Origin: Planctomycetota bacterium
Lineage (GTDB): Bacteria > Planctomycetota > Phycisphaerae > UBA1845
NCBI GenBank assembly: GCA_029558835.1
Contig: JAKQDH010000170.1
Span: 1-40,929 of the forward strand
Direction: 5' to 3'
DNA length: 40,929 nucleotides
Position 1 is the stretch's first letter. The number at the start of each line of letters is the position of its first letter. The translations under genes were made by a program, and so were the position numbers. The notes under the pieces are model-generated. The model worked only from the letters and a program-made list of their open reading frames with translations, was not told the origin of the DNA and did no database searches. Shown one piece after another: positions 16,350 to 24,679 of the stretch.

Positions 16350-16428
16350 CGGGCGCCGCCGAAGTCCCCGACGACATTCAGCTACACACCCAGGCTTGCA
16401 GAACAGGCAGGTTCAGGAGATGAGTCCG

Positions 16429-17892
16429 ATGGCTAGAGCCACAACCGGGAAGGTGCGCGTGACGAAGCGAAAGACGGAGCGGCCGCTGGGCCCCGAGGAG
16501 GACGTCGAACGTGACGACCTCCCGCCCGCGCCGGCGCGGCAGGAGGAGCATGCCCCGCCGCCGCCGTCCCCCTCGTACAGCGACCTGGGGCCGATCGACG
16601 ACGAAACGCACGCCAAGTACGAGGAGATCAAACGCGGCACCACGCACATCACGGAACTGCAGCGCATGAGCGTGGGCGAGCTGCACGAGGTCGCCAAGAC
16701 GGAGGGGCTGGAGGAATACAGCGGCCTGAAAAAGCAGGACCTGATCTTCCAGATTCTCAAGCACCGCATCAACCGCAACGGGCTGATGTACGGTGAGGGT
16801 GTGCTCGAGATCCTGCCGGACGGGTTCGGCTTCCTGCGCAGCCCGGAGTACAACTACCTGCCCTGCCCGGACGACATTTACGTCAGTCCGTCGCAGATTC
16901 GGCGGTTCGGCCTGCGCACCGGACACATCGTGGCCGGGCAGATCCGCCCGCCCAAGGAGTCGGAGCGCTACTTCGCCCTCCTGCGCGTCGAGGCGATCAA
17001 CTTCCAGGACCCGGAGCAGGTCACCGAGAAGGCCAACTTCGAGGACCTCACGCCGATGCACCCGCACCGGCGCCTCTTCCTGGAAACGATGGCGGAAGAG
17101 ATCAACATGCGCGTGGTGGACCTGGTGACGCCCATCGGCATGGGCCAGCGCATGCTCATCGTCGCCCCGCCGCGCACCGGCAAGACTGTGCTCCTGCAGA
17201 AGATGGCCAACGCCATCGCCCGCAATCACCCGGATGTGTACCTCATCATCCTGCTCATCGACGAGCGGCCGGAGGAAGTCACCGAGATGCAGCGGAGCAC
17301 GACGGCCGAGGTGGTCAGCTCGACCTTCGACGAGCCGGCCTCGCGGCACGTGCAGGTCGCCCAGATGGTGATTGAGAAGGCGCGGCGCCTGGTCGAGTAC
17401 GGGCGGGACGTGGTCATTCTGCTGGACTCCATCACCCGTCTGGCCCGGGCGCACAACACCGAGGCGCCGCACTCCGGGAAGATCCTCTCCGGTGGTATCG
17501 ACGCCAACGCCCTGCAAGCGCCCAAGCGCTTCTTCGGCGCCGCCCGCAACATCGAGGAGGGCGGGTCGCTGACGATCATCGGCACGGCCCTCGTCGACAC
17601 CGGGTCGAAGATGGACGAGGTGATCTTCGAGGAGTTCAAGGGCACCGGTAACAGCGAGTTGCACCTGGACCGCCGCCTGGTGGACAAGCGGGTCTGGCCC
17701 GCCATCGACGTGGCCGCCTCCGGCACCCGCAAGGAAGAGCTGTTGCTGGATCCGAAGGAGCTGGAGCTCGTCTACCGCCTGCGCCGCGTGCTTTCCGACA
17801 TGAACGTGGTGGAGGCCATCGAGCTGCTCCGCGTCCGCCTGGCCAAGGTCCGCACCAACGCCGAGTTCCTGATGACGATGAACCTCTCCTGA
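16429..17892 (+). CDS. rho: Transcription termination factor Rho
   Basis: Rho is the hexameric RNA-dependent ATPase that ends transcription. The product is 487 residues with a charged, Pro-rich N-terminal extension (about 1-65). Next comes the Rho N-domain (around MSVGELHEVAKTEGLEEY), an RNA-binding cold-shock-like domain containing GVLEILPDGFGFLRSPEYNY, and the ATPase domain. Walker A is APPRTGKT, Walker B is VVILLDSITRLARAHN, and the Q-loop/R-loop region is DTGSKMDEVIFEEFKGTGN. ATG 16429 is preferred because AGGAG ends 9 bases upstream; an in-frame ATG at 16420 directly abuts that site. It lies 79 bases after coaE. Confidence 0.96.
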   Translation: MARATTGKVRVTKRKTERPLGPEEDVERDDLPPAPARQEEHAPPPPSPSYSDLGPIDDETHAKYEEIKRGTTHITELQRMSVGELHEVAKTEGLEEYSGLKKQDLIFQILKHRINRNGLMYGEGVLEILPDGFGFLRSPEYNYLPCPDDIYVSPSQIRRFGLRTGHIVAGQIRPPKESERYFALLRVEAINFQDPEQVTEKANFEDLTPMHPHRRLFLETMAEEINMRVVDLVTPIGMGQRMLIVAPPRTGKTVLLQKMANAIARNHPDVYLIILLIDERPEEVTEMQRSTTAEVVSSTFDEPASRHVQVAQMVIEKARRLVEYGRDVVILLDSITRLARAHNTEAPHSGKILSGGIDANALQAPKRFFGAARNIEEGGSLTIIGTALVDTGSKMDEVIFEEFKGTGNSELHLDRRLVDKRVWPAIDVAASGTRKEELLLDPKELELVYRLRRVLSDMNVVEAIELLRVRLAKVRTNAEFLMTMNLS

Positions 17893-18040
17893 CGGAGAGG
17901 AGGGCGGAAGGCAGAGGTCAGCATGCGGAAGGACCGGTGCAGGCGCGTTTGCCTTTCCGGTTCTCCCTGTGGCGGTCGTGGTGCGCGCTCGCGTCCTGCT
18001 GGGCGATGTCTTTCGTTGGGAGAGGTGTTATGATGCCGGC

Positions 18041-18601
18041 ATGCCCCGGCCGGTGATTGGCATCTTCGGCAGCTATGCGGCCCGACCCCACAGCGCGCTG
18101 TATCGCCTGGCACACGACATCGGCCATCGGCTTGCCGCCGGTGGCTTTACCGTGCTCAACGGCGGCTACGACGGCACCATGCGGGCGGCCGCCGCCGGCG
18201 CCAAGGAGGCCGGGGGCCGGACCATCGGCGTTACCTGCCCCACCGTCCTGCGCAAACGCGGCGCCCGCCTGAAGCCCAACGAGTTCCTCGACGAAGTCCG
18301 GGAGGAGCCCACCCTGTTCGCCCGCATCGAACGCATGCTGCGCGCCTGCGGCGGCTATGTCTTCCTCCCCGGCGGGACGGGGACGCTGAGCGAACTGGGC
18401 ATGATCTGGGAGTACGTGCACAAGGGCTTCATCGCCCGGCGGCCGATCGCCGTCGTCGGTGAATACTGGCTGCCGCTGGTGGACCTGCTGGGTAAGGCCC
18501 GCGGGGCCGACGACTGCATCTTCCGCGTCGAAACCGCCGAGCAGGTGCGGGACGTTATGCTCCGCCACGCCCTCCCCACCACGGACGACGTGCCGGGTTG
18601 A
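18041..18601 (+). CDS. LOG-family (TIGR00725-like) nucleotide-binding protein
   Basis: A 186-residue Rossmann-like protein starting PRPVIGIFGSYAARP. It has the LOG hallmark LPGGTGTLSELGMIWEY at about 108-124 and an earlier GGYDGTMRAAAAGAKEAGG segment. The family includes cytokinin-activating phosphoribohydrolases that cleave nucleoside 5'-monophosphates; many members are mislabelled lysine decarboxylases. Its substrate is not known. The ATG at 18041 is chosen because homology begins right after it; no strong ribosome binding site precedes it. It is 148 bases downstream of rho. Confidence 0.82.
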   Translation: MPRPVIGIFGSYAARPHSALYRLAHDIGHRLAAGGFTVLNGGYDGTMRAAAAGAKEAGGRTIGVTCPTVLRKRGARLKPNEFLDEVREEPTLFARIERMLRACGGYVFLPGGTGTLSELGMIWEYVHKGFIARRPIAVVGEYWLPLVDLLGKARGADDCIFRVETAEQVRDVMLRHALPTTDDVPG

Positions 18602-18750
18602 CCGCCCCTACCAGCTTGGGGGTCTTGTCAGGCGCCCCACCAGCCCGTAACCTGCGTTCGCGCGAGTAAGTCCGCGTCAGGGACATTGACAGGCGGAAGG
18701 GGTGACAAGGTCCCGGCCCCCTGTGGCGGCACGCCAAGGCACCGGGCGAG

Positions 18751-18857
18751 GGTGGCATGGCCGGGCGCAGCGCCGCCATGTCCTCCCGCGTGCGAAACCC
18801 CATGTTTTACGACAGCATGCCGGCGCCCGCCTGCGGCGGGCTTGGGCATGCCACCCC
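18751..18857 (+). repeat. Bipartite dispersed palindrome (locus B)
   Basis: The first hairpin unit is at 18751-18780 (GGTGGCATGG...CGCCGCCATG). The second is at 18815-18857 and contains GCCCGCC-TGC-GGCGGGC flanked by GCATGCCGG and GGGCATGCC. The outer ends GAGGGTGGCATG and CATGCCACCCCTC are themselves complementary, so the whole 110-base block can close into a larger structure. It lies in the 329-base gap before pepD; the remaining gap sequence shows nothing else. Confidence 0.75.
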
Positions 18858-18930
18858 TCTTGTCTCGCCCTTGCGTGGTCCTGTTTGGACTGAGGGCACT
18901 GAGCACCTGAAACCTACGAGGGACAACAAG

Positions 18931-20430
18931 ATGTCCGCAACCCAACCACAACGTCTCGAAGACCTGGAACCGGCACCCGTCTGGCGCTTCTTCGCCGGCA
19001 TGGCGGCCGTGCCCCGCAACTCCAAGAAGGAGGAGAAAATCCGCGCGCACGTCAAGAACCTCGCCCGCCAGTACAAGCTGACCTGCCGCGAGGACTCGGT
19101 GGGCAACCTGGTGATCGACGTGCCCGCCACGCCCGGCCACGAACAGGCGCCCGTCACCGTGCTCCAGGGGCACCTGGACATGGTCTGCGAGAAGAACTCC
19201 GGCACCCAGCACGACTTTGATCGTGACCCCATCAAGCTGGTGCTGGGCAAGGACCGGGAAACCAGTGAGGCCATCGTGCGCGCGGACGGCACCACGCTGG
19301 GGGCCGACAACGGCATCGGCGTCGCCTTGGCATTCGCGGCGGCCACCGAGCCCGGCGTCGTGCACGGCCCGCTCGAGCTGCTGCTGACCGTCGATGAGGA
19401 GCAGGGCATGACCGGCGCCAAGGTGCTGGAGCCGGCGTTCCTGCGCGGCCGGCGCATGCTCAACCTGGACTCCGAGGAGGATGACGCCATCTACATCGGC
19501 TGCGCCGGCGGCTGCGACGCCAACCTGGCGTGGTCGCTGAAGGCGACGGCGCCGGACCCGAACGCGACGGTGGTGATGGTAACGATCGCCGGGCTGCGCG
19601 GCGGGCACTCCGGCGGCGACATTCACCTCAACCGGGCGAACGCCATCAAGCTGCTGGCACGGACGCTGCGCGACAGCGGGGTGGCCGATCTGCGCCTCGC
19701 CCTGCTCCAGGCCGGTAGCAAGCGCAACGTGATCCCGCGCGAGGCGAAAGCGGTGCTCACGCTTCCCGCGAAGGGACTGGCGGCACTCAAGGAGACGGCC
19801 GGCCAGGTGCAGGCGGAGACCGTACGCGAAGCCGGCGAGGCGCAATGCACGATCAAGGTTGACGCGGCCGGTCGCGACCAGGCGCCCGGCGTCCTCTCCA
19901 CGGCCGACACGCAGCGCCTCCTCGACACGCTGCTGGCCATCCCCAGCGGCGTCCTGGCCGTCAACCCGGCGGTGCCCGGACTGGTGCAGACGTCGAATAA
20001 CCTCTCCGTGGTGGGCAGTGAGTATCAGGGCGCGCAAGCGGCGCTCCGCCTGGAGATCCAGACGTTGTCGCGCAGCTCGGCTGCGTTCGAGCTGGATGCC
20101 ACGATCCGCCAGATCAGCGCCATTGGTCGGCTCGCGGGCGCGACCGTGACCACGGGTAACAGCTACCCCGGCTGGCAGCCGGACCTCAACTCGGCCATGC
20201 TCGACACAGGGCGGAAGGTCTATGAGAAGCTCTTCGGGCAGGCCCCGAAGGTGACGGCCATTCACGCCGGGCTCGAGTGCGGCATCATCGGCGAGCGCTT
20301 AGGCGGCATGGACATGATCTCTTTCGGCCCGCGCATCAAGGGCGCCCACAGTCCGGAGGAGCGCGTGTACATTGCCTCCGTGCAGAAGTCGTGGAAGTTC
20401 GTGACGGCGTTCCTGGCGGCCATTGCCTGA
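18931..20430 (+). CDS. pepD: Aminoacyl-histidine dipeptidase (M20C peptidase D)
   Basis: This cytosolic metallopeptidase hydrolyses Xaa-His and other dipeptides. The 499-residue length is normal for PepD. Metal-binding and catalytic motifs are in order: LQGHLDMVCEKN, GADNGIGVALAF, LLLTVDEEQGMTGA (catalytic Glu), LNLDSEE, RGGHSGGDIHLNRANAI in the dimerisation domain, and HAGLECGIIGERL near the C-terminus. ATG 18931 has GAGGGA 8 bases upstream. The frame remains open upstream to 18757, but that part is the palindromic repeat and not coding. Repeats flank the gene on both sides. Confidence 0.93.
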   Translation: MSATQPQRLEDLEPAPVWRFFAGMAAVPRNSKKEEKIRAHVKNLARQYKLTCREDSVGNLVIDVPATPGHEQAPVTVLQGHLDMVCEKNSGTQHDFDRDPIKLVLGKDRETSEAIVRADGTTLGADNGIGVALAFAAATEPGVVHGPLELLLTVDEEQGMTGAKVLEPAFLRGRRMLNLDSEEDDAIYIGCAGGCDANLAWSLKATAPDPNATVVMVTIAGLRGGHSGGDIHLNRANAIKLLARTLRDSGVADLRLALLQAGSKRNVIPREAKAVLTLPAKGLAALKETAGQVQAETVREAGEAQCTIKVDAAGRDQAPGVLSTADTQRLLDTLLAIPSGVLAVNPAVPGLVQTSNNLSVVGSEYQGAQAALRLEIQTLSRSSAAFELDATIRQISAIGRLAGATVTTGNSYPGWQPDLNSAMLDTGRKVYEKLFGQAPKVTAIHAGLECGIIGERLGGMDMISFGPRIKGAHSPEERVYIASVQKSWKFVTAFLAAIA

Positions 20431-20458
20431 GCAGGACCACACAGAAGGGGAGGCAGTC

Positions 20459-20720
20459 GGGTGGCATGCCCAAGCCCGCCCCCGGCGGGCGCCGGCATGC
20501 CGTGACGAGAACCGGCCTCTCGCCCAGTACGTGTTTAGCGTGGGTGCCATGCCCTCACCCGCCGCAGGCGGGGGTGGGCATGTGCTGCGGCATGCAGAGG
20601 CATGCTTACCCGCGACCGCGGTCGCGGGAAAGCATGGCACCCACAACGCCAAAGACGCTAAACACATACCTCGCCCAAGCGAGAGGCGGGGTGGCGCTGC
20701 GCTTGGCCATGCCACCCCGT
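20459..20720 (+). repeat. Cluster of dispersed palindromes (locus C)
   Basis: Most of the gap between pepD and the next gene is made of inverted repeats. Unit 1, at about 20459-20503, has GGCATGCC arms around GCCCGCC-CCC-GGCGGGC. Unit 2, about 20529-20586, starts GTGTTTAGCGTGGGTGCCATG. Unit 3, about 20599-20665, ends in the inverse (CATGGCACCCACAACG then GACGCTAAACAC), so units 2 and 3 can pair. Unit 3 also contains CCCGCGACCGCGGTCGCGGG, a perfect 20-base palindrome. Unit 4, about 20686-20720, is an inverted copy of the first-half unit (GCGCTTGGCCATGCCACCCC). The rest of the gap to 20881 is featureless. Confidence 0.75.
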
Positions 20721-20881
20721 TCGCTCGCCCAGTCTTGCCACTGGGTGGAGCTACTCAGGGCGGGTCGGACCGTGGAATCCGAGCCCGAGCGGCGGTGAGG
20801 GGCACTGTCGAGCGGGCCGTGAGCCCCCTCGCTTCCGCTCGGGCTCGGTTCGGAGACGCGGGAGTTCCAAGAGTCCCGCAC

Positions 20882-23848
20882 ATGAACAATGCCGTGCCAA
20901 CGGTGCCTCCGCGGCCGCGCAGGCGAGGGTTGCTTGCCGCCGCGGTATGTGGATTGTTGCTTCTGCACGTCCTGCTGGCGATGTCCAGCGTGTGGGAATC
21001 GAGCGCCACCTGTGACGAAGTCGCCCACCTCACCGCCGGCTACAGCTACTTCCACACCGGTGATTGGCGCCTGGTACCTGAACACCCGCCGCTAGCCGAG
21101 CTGTGGGCCGCCCTGCCGTTGCTGGTGAGCAAGCCGACCTTCCCCACGCTCGAACAGCCCGCCTGGTGGACGTCCAACCAGTGGGAGATGGGCGGCCAGT
21201 TCCTCTATGAGACCGGCAACGATGCCGCGACCGTGCTGACCCAGGGTCGCTCGATGATCGTCGTGCTGAGTGTCGTTCTCGGCCTCGTTGTGTTCCTCTG
21301 GTCGCGGCGGCTGTTCGGGACGAGCGGGGGTCTCCTGTCGCTGGTGCTCTACGCGTGCAGCCCTACCATGCTCGCCCACGCGCCACTGGTCACGACGGAC
21401 TTGACGGCCGCCCTGTTCTTTCTGCTCGCCACCGCGGCGTGGTGGGCGCTGCTGCACGAGGTGACCCTCGGACGCGTGCTTGCCTGCGGAGCGGCCGCCG
21501 GCTGTCTGGCACTGGCGAAGATGTCCGCAGTGCTCATGGTGCCCATCGCGCTCGTGTTGCTGATCGTGCGCCTGCTGCGCCCGACGCCGCTGCCGGTGAG
21601 GTTCTGGAAACAGTGGCAGTTGCACGGGCGTTGGGGGCAACTCGGCGTCCTGTTCGGCGCGAGCCTCGCGCAGCTTGCGGTGGTGTGGTTCCTGATCTGG
21701 GCGGTCTTTGGCTTTCGCTATGACGCCATGGTGGGAGCGGTCCCCGGGCGCGACGACTTCCGCAGCATCGCCGGACCGGCGCCCTATGAGCCCAGTTGGG
21801 AGGCGGAACTCCGCGACTTGGGCTTCCAGGGCGATGTGGTTCGCTGGCTGCGTGACCACCGCGTGCTGCCGGAGTCGTACCTCTACGGGCTGGCGAACAC
21901 GTTCACCTCCACGTACACGCGGGCGGCGTTCCTCAACGGCCAGCGCTCGCGCCACGGGTTCGTCGCCTACTTCCCCTACAGCTTCCTCGTCAAGACGACC
22001 CTCCCGGTGCTCGCACTGCTCCTGCCGGCGGTGTGGGTGACGTGGCGTCGAAGCAGAACGCCCGATGGACCCCCTCTGCGTGGGGGAGAGGGCAAGCTGA
22101 GGGCGGATGTCGCGCCGCTGTGGGCACTGATCGGCGTCTACGCGGCCGGGGCCCTCGCGAGCCATCTGAACATCGGCCACCGGCATCTGCTGCCGATCTA
22201 CCCCGCGCTGTTCATTCTGGCGGGCGTGCTGGCGCGGCCGGCGCTACGCTCACCGGTGCGGCTGGCGGTCTGGAGCCTGGCGGCTTGCCACGTCGTGGTA
22301 TCCATGGCGGCTTGGCCGAACTACCTGGCATATTTTAATAGTCTCATCGGCGGACCCCGGCAGGCGTATCGCCATTTCGTCGACAGCTCGCTCGACTGGG
22401 GGCAGGACTTGCAGCGCCTGGCGTCCTGGCTGGGACGCCACGCCCCCCAGGGCCTGCGCACCGCCGGCGAAAGCTGCGGAGAAGGCATCTACCTGTCGTA
22501 CTGCGGGAACGCCTCGCTGCGCTATCATGGCATCTGTGCGTCCGTACTGCCCGGCTTCCCCTTCGACGAGGCTGCCCCGCCGGAACGTCTGACCGCGGGC
22601 ATCTACTGCATCAGTGCCACGACGTTGCAGCAGGTCTATCTGCTGCCCACCAGCCGCTGGACCCGGGCCCTGGAAGAAACGTATCAGTATTATCTTCCGG
22701 ACATCATGCAGCTCGACGCGACGCCCGCCGACGCCGCTCCGCCCGCCGCGAGCGACCGTCACGACCTCCTGGATCGGCCGCTGCTGCGCAAACTCCGCTT
22801 CGCGCGGCTGTGCGCGGCCCTGCGCCAGCGGGAGCCGGACGATGACGTCGGTCACTCCATCCTGATCTACCGCGTGGACGAGCGAGAACTGGAAGGCGCC
22901 TTGCTTGGGCCCGCGCCCGAGGTGTGCGCGGACGATCCCGAGAATCTCTGTGATTTTGCCCTGCAACTGGGCCGCGCCGGTGGGGGGGCGCTGGCGAGCA
23001 CCTTCATGGAGCAGGCTGCGGCCCTGGCGCCGAACGACGTGTACGTGCAAAGCTGGGCGGGCGTGGCGCTGCGCAAGCAGGGTCGCATCGCGGCAGCGCA
23101 GCAGCACTTCACGACGGCCGCGCGGCTCGATCCGAGCTATCCGCGGGTGTGGACTAACCTGGGGCTGTGCCTTCTGGAGCAGGGGCGCCCGGCCGAGGCC
23201 GTGCAGGCGTTTCGACGGGAACTGGGCTACCGGCCGCGCCACGCAGAGACGCAACTCAACCTGGCCTTGGCGCTGGCGGAGTTGGGACGCCTGTCGGAGG
23301 CGATCGAGGCGGCCTGTCAGGCTGTGCGCCTGCGCCCGCGCGACCCCGCGTTTCGACTGGAACTTGCGGATCTGCTGCTGCACGTCGGGCAACACGCCGA
23401 AGCCCGCGCCCTGCATGAACAATTGCTCGGCGAGCAGCCCGCCGACGCGCTGCTTGCCTGGCGGATCGGCGAGCAACTCGCCGGCGCCGGCGCGTTGACC
23501 GATGCCATCGGCTGCTACCAGCGTGCCGTGACCTTGAGCCCCGAGAACGCCACGGCCCATCACAGCCTGGGCCTTGCCTACAGCCACTTGCAGCAGCCGT
23601 CCGCGGCCCTGCCGTACTACGAGGCCGCCGCCCGGCTGGCGCCGACCATGCTGGCCGCCCATTTCAACCTGGGCCTGACGCTGGCCGAACTGGGCCGCCC
23701 CGCGGAAGCTCTGACGGCGCTTGAACGCGCCCTCGAGCTTGCCGAACAACAAGGTGCCGCCAACGTCATTCCCGAGATCCGCGCCCGGATCGAGCCGTTG
23801 CGGGAGTCTGTGCAACAGCAGCTCCCCGCGCCGGGCGTTGTCCCGTGA
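20882..23848 (+). CDS. Membrane GT39-like glycosyltransferase fused to TPR repeats
   Basis: This 988-residue protein has two parts. The first ~420 residues are polytopic membrane sequence with the first-loop signature of the PMT/ArnT-like GT-C fold. ATCDEVAHLTAGYSYFHTGD carries the acidic catalytic pair, and PEHPPLAELWAALPL follows. Such enzymes use polyprenyl-phosphate sugars outside the membrane. After a periplasmic segment (about 430-680), residues ~690-980 are tetratricopeptide repeats (such as VWTNLGLCLLEQGRPAEAVQ). At 22066-22107 the coding sequence carries an in-frame copy of a palindromic repeat, placed in a loop between membrane helices (residues about 396-408). The ATG at 20882 is preceded only by a weak ribosome binding site. 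Substrate unknown. Confidence 0.8.
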   Translation: MNNAVPTVPPRPRRRGLLAAAVCGLLLLHVLLAMSSVWESSATCDEVAHLTAGYSYFHTGDWRLVPEHPPLAELWAALPLLVSKPTFPTLEQPAWWTSNQWEMGGQFLYETGNDAATVLTQGRSMIVVLSVVLGLVVFLWSRRLFGTSGGLLSLVLYACSPTMLAHAPLVTTDLTAALFFLLATAAWWALLHEVTLGRVLACGAAAGCLALAKMSAVLMVPIALVLLIVRLLRPTPLPVRFWKQWQLHGRWGQLGVLFGASLAQLAVVWFLIWAVFGFRYDAMVGAVPGRDDFRSIAGPAPYEPSWEAELRDLGFQGDVVRWLRDHRVLPESYLYGLANTFTSTYTRAAFLNGQRSRHGFVAYFPYSFLVKTTLPVLALLLPAVWVTWRRSRTPDGPPLRGGEGKLRADVAPLWALIGVYAAGALASHLNIGHRHLLPIYPALFILAGVLARPALRSPVRLAVWSLAACHVVVSMAAWPNYLAYFNSLIGGPRQAYRHFVDSSLDWGQDLQRLASWLGRHAPQGLRTAGESCGEGIYLSYCGNASLRYHGICASVLPGFPFDEAAPPERLTAGIYCISATTLQQVYLLPTSRWTRALEETYQYYLPDIMQLDATPADAAPPAASDRHDLLDRPLLRKLRFARLCAALRQREPDDDVGHSILIYRVDERELEGALLGPAPEVCADDPENLCDFALQLGRAGGGALASTFMEQAAALAPNDVYVQSWAGVALRKQGRIAAAQQHFTTAARLDPSYPRVWTNLGLCLLEQGRPAEAVQAFRRELGYRPRHAETQLNLALALAELGRLSEAIEAACQAVRLRPRDPAFRLELADLLLHVGQHAEARALHEQLLGEQPADALLAWRIGEQLAGAGALTDAIGCYQRAVTLSPENATAHHSLGLAYSHLQQPSAALPYYEAAARLAPTMLAAHFNLGLTLAELGRPAEALTALERALELAEQQGAANVIPEIRARIEPLRESVQQQLPAPGVVP
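22066..22107 (+). repeat. CCCTCTCC/GGAGAGGG palindrome inside a coding sequence
   Basis: CCCCCTCTGCGTGGGGGAG followed by AGGGCAAGCTGAGGGC resembles the hairpin plus tail at 29056-29090 (CCCCTCTCCCC-TTT-GGGGAGAGGG then TAGGGTGAGGG). Here it is translated in frame as PPLRGGEGKLRAD in a loop of the GT39-like protein. Confidence 0.55.
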
Positions 23849-23940
23849 GAGCCCATTGAGAAAGCTGCGTCGGCCCCCCACGACCGGAGGGCAAGCCACC
23901 GACCGGACCGACGTAAGCGCCCCGAGCCCGGAAGCCGCGT

Positions 23941-24305
23941 TCAGCCGGACCTGAGCGCCAGACTGCGGGAGCGCAACCCGGGCAACGTCTGCAGTTTCGT
24001 GTCGTTGGTCAGTAGTTCGGCGTCCAGCACCATGGCGGTGGCGGCGATAATCGCGTCAGGCACCCGCACGCGGTGGCGGCGACGGAGCTGAATGGCCTCG
24101 CGCTTGATCCGGCATCGATGCCGACCTCTGACAACTCCGCAAGAAGCCCCGCCAACGCACGCTCCTGCGGCGGAGTGAGGCCCGGAAAGGAAAGAGGTTC
24201 GATCACCGTGACGATGGAAACGAAATAGCGTCCCAGAGGCAAGGGCTGCGCCAGGGCACCCTTCTGGGCGTAGATGACCAGGTTCGTGTCGAGCAGGTAG
24301 TTCAC
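23941..24305 (-). pseudogene. vapC: VapC-type PIN-domain toxin, frameshifted
   Basis: PIN-domain toxins are magnesium-dependent RNases. The N-terminal half (NYLLDTNLVIYAQKG ... VIEPLSFPGL ... LLAELSEVGID) reads in one frame from a GTG at 24305 and carries the first catalytic Asp and a conserved Glu. The C-terminal half (REAIQLRRRHRVRVPDAIIA, then AELLTNDTKLQTLPG) continues in another frame from about 24115. Joining them gives a normal ~121-residue VapC, so one base has probably been lost near 24110-24120. The GTG start overlaps the vapB stop (GTGA). It is either a recently inactivated toxin or a sequencing/assembly error. Confidence 0.82.
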
Positions 24306-24514
24306 TCCCACTCCCCTCGGACCTCCTGCTGATACCGCAGACCATCCACCGGCCAATCCAGCTTGCCGAGGTGTTCAGCGAGATCCGTTGGCGCTTTCTG
24401 ACCGCCGTCCAGGCCCAACACCTGCTCGATCCTGCACCAGTCCTCATAGTCGATCTGCACAGCGATGGGTCGATTGGCCTCGTCCGTGACCAGATGTTTG
24501 CGGATGTTCAGCAT
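24302..24514 (-). CDS. vapB: VapB-type antitoxin
   Basis: A 70-residue protein starting MLNIRKHLVTDEANRPIAVQ, followed by IDYEDWCRIEQVLGL; this pattern is common in antitoxins of PIN toxins. The N-terminal half would bind DNA and the C-terminal half (DWPVDGLRYQQEVRGEWE) would wrap the toxin. AGGAG lies 8 bases before the ATG. Its stop overlaps the GTG of the downstream toxin frame by four bases, the typical antitoxin-first arrangement. The pair probably autoregulates, but no operator is obvious in the 165 bases upstream. Confidence 0.78.
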   Translation of the reverse strand: MLNIRKHLVTDEANRPIAVQIDYEDWCRIEQVLGLDGGQKAPTDLAEHLGKLDWPVDGLRYQQEVRGEWE

Positions 24515-24679
24515 GCTCCGGACTCCTGCGCGCCCAAGGGGATTATACGACCGCTGTATCGCCGAGTCGAGGGGTGATGCTCCTCCCTGCCGCAGCGGCC
24601 TCGGCCGAAAACACGCTGGCAGGACGGGCAAACAGAACCACGGTTGCGACGATGCCGGGCCGATACGTACCGGAGGGCC

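Noticed and set aside
18757..18930. N-terminal extension of pepD (58 residues)
   Set aside because: The extension is the translated palindromic repeat, and the ATG at 18931 has a good ribosome binding site and matches the family start.
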